Assembly (NCBI GenBank): GCA_964495385.1
Contig: CAZBVO010000026.1
Span: forward strand, 1 to 11,705
Source of the DNA: CAG-1138 sp964495385
GTDB taxonomy: Bacteria > Bacillota > Clostridia > Christensenellales > CAG-917
DNA: 11,705 nucleotides
Direction: 5' to 3'
The number at the start of each line of letters is the position of its first letter. The first letter of the stretch is position 1. The position numbers were made by a program, and so were the translations under genes. The notes under the pieces were generated by a model. The model worked only from the letters and a program-made list of their open reading frames with translations. It did not search any database and was not told where the DNA came from. This document shows positions 1 to 5,866 of this stretch, one piece after another.

Positions 1-262
1 GATATGCGAATGAGTATGTGAGTGTGTGCGATGCTGTGTGCAGTGATGGGCGGTCGAAAACTTGAAAGAACACGTCGGTTTGAAAACAACTCCCCTTCTC
101 GGAAATAATAATCAGTTTGCCAATCGCCGGCCTTTAAATAGAGGCTGTTTGCGCAAAAAAAAATATAAAAAAGGAAATGGGAGGGGGATTTAGGGGGTGG
201 GTAATAGGAATTATTATTTATATTATATAAGTTATATTATGTAGACAACTTCACTTTCAAAA
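1..262. other. Non-coding left edge, no supportable gene
   Basis: No gene can be supported here. The first 50 bases are unusually rich in GT/GTG and unlike the rest of the window. A plus-strand frame is open from position 3 to a TGA at 63-65 (20 codons), so the 3' end of a gene running in from the left is possible but not shown. Further right come a run of A at about 155-170, a four-run G cluster (179-201) and then about 40 bases of almost pure A/T. This DNA lies downstream of the minus-strand typA operon terminator. Confidence 0.6.
179..201 (+). other. Canonical G-quadruplex motif
   Basis: Four G-runs of 3, 5, 5 and 3 are separated by loops of 1, 5 and 1 bases (A, ATTTA, T). This fits the standard G3+N1-7 rule on the plus strand. 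It sits in non-coding DNA just beyond the typA-operon terminator, between an A-run and AT-rich DNA. The motif is directly visible; folding and function are not shown. Confidence 0.6.
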
Positions 263-290
263 CCAAAAAAAGAGGCCCGAAAGGCCTCTT
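263..290 (-). terminator. Rho-independent terminator of the typA operon
   Basis: A perfect 8-bp stem (AAGAGGCC at 270-277 with GGCCTCTT at 283-290) has a 5-base loop. On the minus strand it is followed by a T-rich tail (TTTTTTTGGTTTTG). It begins three bases after the M20 peptidase stop codon, so it closes the minus-strand operon. Confidence 0.9.
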
Positions 291-293
291 AAA

Positions 294-1673
294 CTAAATG
301 GTTTTTACAAAATCTTTGTAGAACACGACGCATTCACCGATATTTTTAATACCGATATGTTCGTTGTCGCCGTGAATGGTGCCAAACTGTTTTTTGTTCA
401 AATCAATCGGCGCAAAGCGCAAAATGTTGTCGGCAACGTCGGTGAAACGCCTTGCATCCGTGCCGGCGGTAAGCAAAAACGGAGCTACCGCAACGTCCGG
501 GAAGTCTTTGTTCAAAACCGCCTCAACCGTCTTAAACGCATGCCCCCTAAAATCTGTCGGGCGACAATAATCACGCTCGATTTCTTCGATTTCAACGCCG
601 TATTTTGCGCCTATTTGCTTGATTTTTTCAAGTCCGGCATACAAATCTTCTTCCCTTACGCAACGCAAAAACATTGTTGTTTCGGCCAATTTTGCACGCA
701 TTTGCGGATCTTCTTCGCTGCCCGCTTTAAGCCTTGTAAAGCTCAATCCCGTTGACAACATCGCGCTTGCGGCAGGGATGCCCATCATTACTTTTTTGAT
801 CAGCGGACCGAAAAATCCGAGATGCTTAAACATAAAGTTCATCGGGAAAGGCATATATTTGACGTGACTTTCAAAAGTTGCCTTAACCTCGGGATAGAAG
901 CTTCCTTTGTATATTTTGGCACCTTTAAGTGTCGTTTCGGTTATAAAACCGCTTAAACGTGCAACTGCGCTGTCGGTTGCTCCGCCAAAACCGCCGTGCC
1001 CTTTTGCCTGAATTTTTGCCGTGCACTTAAAAAGATGTCTGCTTTTTTCATGCACCGCAACCATGGCACTTTTGCAGCTGACGCCCGGGATTTGACCTTC
1101 CGTTATTGCACCGCCTTCATCCAATACGACGTCGAAGCGAATGCCTTCTTTTTTGAAATAATCGGTTGCATGCACCATTCCGTCGCCGCCGACTTCTTCG
1201 TTGTTCGACGAACCGATATAAAGGTTTATGCCGTCAAAATCATATCCTTCGGCCAAAAGCTCTTCAGTGGCTTGAAGTTCGGCAAACAGCGGCGTTTTGG
1301 TGTCTATCGTACCTCGTCCGTACAGCCAGCCGTCCTTTTCGGTGGCGCAAAAAGCATCCGTTTCCCAGCCGTCTTCGGAATCAACGACGTCGTGGTGAGA
1401 CATAAGCATCACGTTTTTAACCGCATTTTTGCCCTTTACTACATACACGAAACAACCGCCGCCGAAGGTAAGTTTTTCGGCACGAGCCGTAAGGAGCGGA
1501 AACATTTCGTCAAGTGCGGCATACAACTTGTCGTACTCGGCCTTGTTTTGCCCGTCACGAGTCCAAACGGTTTTGCAATTTATCATGCGCGAAAGTTTTT
1601 GGACGTATTCGGCGTTCTTTTCGGCCGTAACTTTGCACCTACTGTCTTCGGATTTCAAAAGATTTGTTTTCAT
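294..1673 (-). CDS. M20 family zinc metallopeptidase (carboxypeptidase/dipeptidase type)
   Basis: A 459-residue cytoplasmic amidohydrolase of the M20/ArgE/CPS1 type, expected to cleave peptides or N-acyl amino acids with a two-metal centre. Visible motifs are SHHDVVD (metal ligand H93, catalytic-site D95), GRGTIDTK (bridging D124), NNEEVGG (general base E159, ligand E160), LDEGG (ligand D185) and HGDNEHI near the end (ligand H434). The middle segment, about 205-330, should be the dimerisation lid; it reads GHGGFGG (225-231) where many relatives have GHSS-P. There is no signal peptide. The start is well placed: AAGGTGG lies just upstream and the ATG overlaps the transporter stop by 4 bp (ATGA), suggesting translational coupling. 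It is the last gene of the typA-transporter-peptidase operon. The family is certain; the substrate is not (it could be a peptidase, an N-acyl amino acid hydrolase or a deacylase). Confidence 0.9.
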   Translation of the reverse strand: MKTNLLKSEDSRCKVTAEKNAEYVQKLSRMINCKTVWTRDGQNKAEYDKLYAALDEMFPLLTARAEKLTFGGGCFVYVVKGKNAVKNVMLMSHHDVVDSEDGWETDAFCATEKDGWLYGRGTIDTKTPLFAELQATEELLAEGYDFDGINLYIGSSNNEEVGGDGMVHATDYFKKEGIRFDVVLDEGGAITEGQIPGVSCKSAMVAVHEKSRHLFKCTAKIQAKGHGGFGGATDSAVARLSGFITETTLKGAKIYKGSFYPEVKATFESHVKYMPFPMNFMFKHLGFFGPLIKKVMMGIPAASAMLSTGLSFTRLKAGSEEDPQMRAKLAETTMFLRCVREEDLYAGLEKIKQIGAKYGVEIEEIERDYCRPTDFRGHAFKTVEAVLNKDFPDVAVAPFLLTAGTDARRFTDVADNILRFAPIDLNKKQFGTIHGDNEHIGIKNIGECVVFYKDFVKTI

Positions 1674-3061
1674 TCTTCCACCTTATTGTTTTTTTCTATA
1701 AACGACGAAACCTCACGTTCGTTGTAAAGCATAAAGAATATCAACGAAACAAGGCTGAACACGCCTGCAAAAACGCCGGTCAGTTTTATGCCCAACAATC
1801 CTACCGACTGTCCCTCCGGAGCTCCGATGGCCAACACACTGGAAACAACCATCATTGCAAGCGAATAAGCGATTTTTTCGATAAAGGTTTTTGTCGCCGA
1901 AAACAGACCTTCTCTGTTCGCTCCGTTTTCGATGCTGTCTTTTTGGATGATGTCCGACATGGCCGCTTGAGGCAAAATATTGATTGCGGCAAACGGGAAG
2001 GATACGACCACGCCCATTGCCATGCCCAAAACAAGCTCGTAGCCTTCGGCGTGAGCGGAAATTTTGTCTCCGAAGAATATGAAGGCAAACACCACGGTAA
2101 AGATTACGCTTGCAATAACCAACATCTTCTTTTTGCCGTATTTTTTGCTGAATTTGGATATCATCGGGAACAGACACAACGCAACCACGATGGCAACAAG
2201 CATAACGTAGGTCGACTGTGCTTCCGGAATGTTGAGCAATTCGGTTATGTAGTACAGCATAGCGGTTTGGAAAAACGCCATGGAAAGATAGCTGAACATG
2301 TCTCCGGCAAAGAAGGTAAGAAAGGTTTTGTTTTTGAAAATCGTTTTTGCCGATTCCAACAACGATTGTTTAGGGATGACGGTTTCTTCAACGTATTCCT
2401 TCTCCTTAAACGCCGTGGCACCGAGCAACACGCACACCAATCCGATTGCGGTGAAGGCGGAAAAAACAATTCTCCAAGCCCAAAGTGCGCTGACTCCGGC
2501 GGATTTTACCATTCCGACAAACAGCGTCGCCGCATACATAAACGAGCTTGAACCCATAAAGAAAGCGGTGCTTATGCTGTAATAAGTAACCCTGTCCTTT
2601 GCGTTCGGGATAACTTCCGGAATAAGTGCGTTGCGAGGGATAAAGAAGAACGTATAGGCCGTGTAATAAACAACGAGGAAAAATCCCACCCACACTGCGT
2701 TCATCCAGGAGCCCGTCTCGAACGGCGCCATAAAAATCATAAGTGCCGAAACGGCATACGGAGCTGCCGCATATTTCATAAACGGAGTTCTGCGTCCGTC
2801 CTTGTGCGTGCATTTGTCCGACAAACTTGCCACCCACGGATCGGTAATCGCATCAACAACCTTGCCGAAACCGGTCAAAAAAGCCATAATGGTTATAAAT
2901 CCCAAAAGCTTGTTTGTCGGCAGCAAATTCGGCAGGCCCGTTTTTTCCGTCGGCTGATAAAAATACAACAAATAGTTTCCTATCATGCCGTTGAACAAAC
3001 CCTTCGCAACGTCGGAAAGGCTGTAACGGATCATTTGTTTTTTGGTCAAAGTTTTTCTCAT
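1670..3061 (-). CDS. GPH-type (MFS_2) sugar/cation symporter
   Basis: A 463-residue integral membrane transporter of the glycoside-pentoside-hexuronide:cation symporter group (MelB-like, major facilitator superfamily). It shows about 12 hydrophobic segments. The group's signature loop between helices 2 and 3 is present: DPWVASLSD (74-82) followed by GRRTPF (89-94). The N-terminus, with its LSDVAKG motif and following aromatic helix, also fits the group. Known members import sugars with Na+ or H+, but substrate cannot be read from sequence, and a peptidase rather than a glycosidase follows, so a non-sugar substrate is possible. It begins 13 bp after the typA stop with an AAGGAA ribosome binding site, and its TGA overlaps the next gene's ATG, so it is the middle gene of a three-gene operon. 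No truncation or frameshift is seen. Confidence 0.9.
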   Translation of the reverse strand: MRKTLTKKQMIRYSLSDVAKGLFNGMIGNYLLYFYQPTEKTGLPNLLPTNKLLGFITIMAFLTGFGKVVDAITDPWVASLSDKCTHKDGRRTPFMKYAAAPYAVSALMIFMAPFETGSWMNAVWVGFFLVVYYTAYTFFFIPRNALIPEVIPNAKDRVTYYSISTAFFMGSSSFMYAATLFVGMVKSAGVSALWAWRIVFSAFTAIGLVCVLLGATAFKEKEYVEETVIPKQSLLESAKTIFKNKTFLTFFAGDMFSYLSMAFFQTAMLYYITELLNIPEAQSTYVMLVAIVVALCLFPMISKFSKKYGKKKMLVIASVIFTVVFAFIFFGDKISAHAEGYELVLGMAMGVVVSFPFAAINILPQAAMSDIIQKDSIENGANREGLFSATKTFIEKIAYSLAMMVVSSVLAIGAPEGQSVGLLGIKLTGVFAGVFSLVSLIFFMLYNEREVSSFIEKNNKVEE

Positions 3062-3074
3062 CTGATTGTTCCTT

Positions 3075-4907
3075 TTAGTTTTCTTCTTTGTCCACTCTGA
3101 ATTTTGCTTTCATCCTGAGTTCTTTAGACAAGATGCGCTTTCTGATGCGAAGCGATTTAGGAGTAACTTCCAAAAGTTCGTCGTCGGCAATAAATTCCAA
3201 GCATTCTTCCAAGCTGAACACTCTCGGGCTTATAAGCCTCAATGCGTCGTCACTGCCCGAAGCACGGGTGTTGGTGAGGTGCTTTTTCTTGCAAACGTTG
3301 ACAACGAGGTCCTCGTTTTTAGGGCTGTAACCGATAACCATACCTTCATACACCGGAACGCCCGCACCGATAAACAGCGTGCCGCGCTCTTGTGCGTTGA
3401 ACAAACCGTAAGTTACCGCTTCGCCCGTTTCGAAAGCAATAAGGCTTCCCGTCAAGCGACGAGGGATATCGCCTTTGTACGGCTGATATTCAAAGAAAAT
3501 GCTGCTCATGATGCCTTCGCCTTGAGTTGCGGTGAGAAATTCGTTTTTGTAACCGAACAAACCGCGGCTCGGCACGTTGAATTCGAGTCTTGTGCGAGAG
3601 CCTAAAGGTTGCATATGCACCAGTTCGCCCTTTCTTTGTCCCATTTGCCCCATAATCGTGCCTGCGGCATTCTGCGGAACGTCCACAACCAGCTTGTCCA
3701 CCGGCTCCATAATGACGCCGTCAACCTTTTTGTAAAGAACCTTAGGCGTGGAAACGGAAAACTCATAGCCTTCGCGACGCATGGTTTCGATGAGAATGGA
3801 AAGGTGCATTTCGCCCCTGCCGCAAACTTTAAAGCTGTCGGTGTTGTCGGTGTCCTCAACCCTTAACGAAACGTCTTTCAAAAGTTCCCTATAAAGCCTT
3901 TCGCGAAGTTGACGGCTGGTGACAAATTTGCCCTCTTTGCCCGCAAACGGACTGTCATTGACGGAAAATGTCATTTCAACCGTCGGTTCGGATATTTTGA
4001 CGAAGGAAAGAGGCTCCGGCGAGGTCGGATCGGACACGGTGTTGCCGATGTTTATGTCTTCGATACCGCTTATGCAAACTATGTCGCCCACCGTTGCCGT
4101 TTCGGCAGGAACTCTTTTCAAGCCTTCTATCTCGTAAAGGTTGACTATCTTGCCGCGTTTGGCCTGCGTTCTGCCGTGCCAATCGCTGGTGACGACGTCC
4201 ATGTTAGGCCTTGCCACGCCCTGTTCGATGCGGCCGATGCCTATACGTCCGACGTAATCGTTGTAGTCGATGGAAGAAACAAGCATCTTAAAAACGGCGT
4301 TTTCATCGCCTTCGGGAGCATCGATATAGTTGATGACGGTGTCGAAAAGCGGCGCCATGTTAGGCTTGATATCGTCCGGGCTGAGGCCGGAAATCCCCTG
4401 CCTGCCACTGCAATAAACGATAGGGCTGTCCAATTGTTCTTCGGTGGCGTCCAAATCGATAAGCAGCTCCAAAACCTCGTCCACAACTTCGGCCACACGG
4501 GCATCCGGACGGTCGATTTTGTTTACGCAAATGATGATTTTTAGCCCGAGATCCAGCGCTTTTCCCAGCACGAAACGGGTTTGAGGCATCGGGCCTTCAA
4601 CGGCATCGACCAACAGCAAAACGCCCGAAACCATTTTCAAAACACGTTCGACTTCTCCTCCGAAATCGGCGTGCCCCGGGGTATCGATGATGTTGATTTT
4701 TACGTCGCCGTATCTGACAGCGGTGTTTTTTGCCAAAATGGTGATTCCTCTTTCTCTTTCGAGGTCGCCGCTATCCATAACTCGGTCTTCAACCTGTTGG
4801 TTTTGTCTGAAAGTTCCGCTCTGTTTCAAAAGTTCGTCGACAAGCGTGGTTTTGCCGTGGTCGACGTGAGCGATGATTGCAATGTTTCGAAGGTCCTTTC
4901 TGATCAT
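3075..4907 (-). CDS. typA: Ribosome-associated translational GTPase TypA/BipA
   Basis: A 610-residue translation-factor GTPase that binds the ribosome at the EF-G site and helps 50S assembly and growth under stress such as cold. The G domain is textbook: AHVDHGKT (13-20), RGIT (53-56), DTPGH (75-79) and NKID (129-132). The EF-G-like beta-barrel and domains III and V follow, with the TypA-specific C-terminal region including the RGLFGY segment and the NTRASG loop. I chose the ATG at 4907, not an in-frame one at 4961. It has GGAG five bases upstream, starts with the usual MIRKDLRNIAIIAHVDHG, and the 4961 codon lies beside the promoter -10 box and so probably outside the transcript. It is the first gene of an operon with a transporter and an M20 peptidase, which is an unusual partnership. 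Full length and intact. Confidence 0.98.
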   Translation of the reverse strand: MIRKDLRNIAIIAHVDHGKTTLVDELLKQSGTFRQNQQVEDRVMDSGDLERERGITILAKNTAVRYGDVKINIIDTPGHADFGGEVERVLKMVSGVLLLVDAVEGPMPQTRFVLGKALDLGLKIIICVNKIDRPDARVAEVVDEVLELLIDLDATEEQLDSPIVYCSGRQGISGLSPDDIKPNMAPLFDTVINYIDAPEGDENAVFKMLVSSIDYNDYVGRIGIGRIEQGVARPNMDVVTSDWHGRTQAKRGKIVNLYEIEGLKRVPAETATVGDIVCISGIEDINIGNTVSDPTSPEPLSFVKISEPTVEMTFSVNDSPFAGKEGKFVTSRQLRERLYRELLKDVSLRVEDTDNTDSFKVCGRGEMHLSILIETMRREGYEFSVSTPKVLYKKVDGVIMEPVDKLVVDVPQNAAGTIMGQMGQRKGELVHMQPLGSRTRLEFNVPSRGLFGYKNEFLTATQGEGIMSSIFFEYQPYKGDIPRRLTGSLIAFETGEAVTYGLFNAQERGTLFIGAGVPVYEGMVIGYSPKNEDLVVNVCKKKHLTNTRASGSDDALRLISPRVFSLEECLEFIADDELLEVTPKSLRIRKRILSKELRMKAKFRVDKEEN

Positions 4908-4920
4908 AGTTTCTCCGTTT

Positions 4921-4936
4921 GGCGCACTCGTGCGCC
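4921..4936 (-). promoter_or_regulatory. GC-rich hairpin in the typA leader
   Basis: A perfect inverted repeat (GGCGCAC and GTGCGCC around two bases) would fold as a 6-bp GGCGCA/TGCGCC stem with a 4-base loop. It lies in the roughly 49-nt 5' leader, only four bases upstream of the GGAG ribosome binding site at 4913-4916. Its position suggests an effect on translation or mRNA stability; this is inference. Confidence 0.55.
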
Positions 4937-4962
4937 CGTGTGTATAAAAATAGTTCGGCAAT

Positions 4963-4991
4963 ATTATATATTCATTATTTAATTAAATCAA
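4963..4991 (-). promoter_or_regulatory. Sigma-A type promoter of the typA operon
   Basis: On the minus strand, -35 TTGATT (4986-4991) and a perfect -10 TATAAT (4963-4968) are separated by 17 bp. The expected transcription start is near 4956, giving a leader of about 49 nt before the chosen typA ATG. The region upstream of the -35 is A/T-rich like an UP element. Confidence 0.8.
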
Positions 4992-5000
4992 ACAAATACG

Positions 5001-5016
5001 CGCAAAATCGCAAAAT
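5001..5016. repeat. 8-bp perfect tandem repeat upstream of the typA promoter
   Basis: CGCAAAAT occurs twice in direct tandem (5001-5008, 5009-5016), about 10 bp upstream of the typA -35 box. It is short and may be chance in A-rich DNA, but its place would suit a regulator-binding site. Confidence 0.4.
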
Positions 5017-5050
5017 TTTTTGGTTTTTTTTGTTTTTTCGATTTTTTTGC

Positions 5051-5098
5051 AAAACAAAAAAACGAGGGCTTCCGCACTCGGATTTTGCCTTCGTTTTT
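5051..5098 (-). terminator. Terminator of the protease-SDR operon
   Basis: Arms AAAAACGAGGGC (5058-5069) and GCCTTCGTTTTT (5087-5098) pair with one weak position. An inner TCCG/CGGA stem with loop CACT extends the structure. On the minus strand the hairpin is followed by TTTTTTTGTTTT. It lies 37 bp after the SDR stop codon and upstream of the typA promoter, so it separates the two minus-strand operons. The one weak pair is a G-U in the plus-strand RNA, so some bidirectional action is possible. Confidence 0.75.
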
Positions 5099-5134
5099 GC
5101 TTAAAGTCGCAATAAATGATGTTTATTTGCCAAT

Positions 5135-5866
5135 TTATATCACTAAACCGCCGTTTATGCCGATTATCTGCCCGGTAACAAAGTCGGCCGCATCGCCTGC
5201 CAAAAAACGTACCGCTTCGGCAACGTCGTTTGGCGTGCCTATACGCCCGAGAGGAGTTTCCTCTTTGACTGCTTCAACCGTTTCGGGCGAGTGTGCCGAA
5301 TTCATTTCGGTGTCGATATAGCCGGGGCAAACGCAATTTACCGTTATTCCCGACGGACCGAGTTCCTTTGCCAACGCTTTTGTAAAGCCGATAACGGCCG
5401 CTTTGGATGCCGAATAAGCCACTTCGCACGATGCGCCCACTTGCCCCCACATGCTCGAAATATTGACGATTTTGCCCGATTTCCTCGAAATCATGTCGGG
5501 CAAAACCTCTTGCGTTAGGTTGAAAACGCCGTCGACGTTGACTTCAAAAGTTCGCTTCCATTCCTCATAAGAAACCGTATCGAAAGGCTTAACCTCCGAA
5601 ATACCTGCGTTATTTACCAGCAAATCGACCTTTCCGAAACGTTTTTTTGCCTCGTCAAACAGTTTTTTTGCCTCTAAAGGTACGGAAACGTCGGCTTTTA
5701 CCACCGTAACACCCGTTATTTTCGAAAGTTTTTCGGCCAAGGCAAGTGCTTTTTCGGCATTTTTAACGTAGTTTAAAACAATATTCCAGCCGTCTTTTGC
5801 AAGCCTTTCGGCAACGGCTGCCCCTATCCCTCTCGACGAGCCGGAAATCAATGCCGTTTTACTCAT
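5135..5866 (-). CDS. Short-chain dehydrogenase/reductase (FabG-like)
   Basis: A 243-residue classical SDR with a complete Rossmann fold, predicted to be an NAD(P)H-dependent cytoplasmic reductase. Key features are the GSSRGIG nucleotide loop (9-15), NNAG (85-88), the catalytic tetrad N110, S138, Y151 and K155 (YSASK), PG-YIDTEM (181-188) and the C-terminal GGLVI. The arginine following the serine pair in the loop (R12) is in keeping with NADPH use. It resembles 3-oxoacyl-ACP reductase FabG, but no fatty-acid synthesis genes are nearby and FabG-like SDRs have many substrates, so I give no symbol. Its ATG lies inside the end of the upstream protease gene (8-bp overlap, ATGAGTAA), with a strong AAGGAGG six bases upstream, so translation is probably coupled. 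A terminator follows. Confidence 0.9.
   Translation of the reverse strand: MSKTALISGSSRGIGAAVAERLAKDGWNIVLNYVKNAEKALALAEKLSKITGVTVVKADVSVPLEAKKLFDEAKKRFGKVDLLVNNAGISEVKPFDTVSYEEWKRTFEVNVDGVFNLTQEVLPDMISRKSGKIVNISSMWGQVGASCEVAYSASKAAVIGFTKALAKELGPSGITVNCVCPGYIDTEMNSAHSPETVEAVKEETPLGRIGTPNDVAEAVRFLAGDAADFVTGQIIGINGGLVI

Noticed and set aside
1..111. All three minus-strand frames open from the left edge
   Set aside because: No ATG is present; only a GTG at 73 and a TTG nearby could start, without a well-spaced ribosome binding site. Lack of stops over 110 bases in GT-rich DNA is not evidence of a gene.
177..230. A 17-residue plus-strand ORF starting in the G-rich segment
   Set aside because: An AAGGA lies only one base from the ATG, too close to work, and the coding content follows from the G-run and A/T tract. 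No promoter or terminator supports it.
1664..2551. A 295-codon plus-strand open frame over the transporter gene
   Set aside because: Its translation is rich in H, Q, N and R with no domain, typical of the antisense of a membrane-protein gene. The real gene on the other strand has clear family motifs.
4908..4961. An 18-residue N-terminal extension of TypA
   Set aside because: The upstream ATG touches the promoter -10 region, lacks a ribosome binding site, and the extension contains the leader hairpin. TypA proteins normally begin at the MIRKDLRN-type start.
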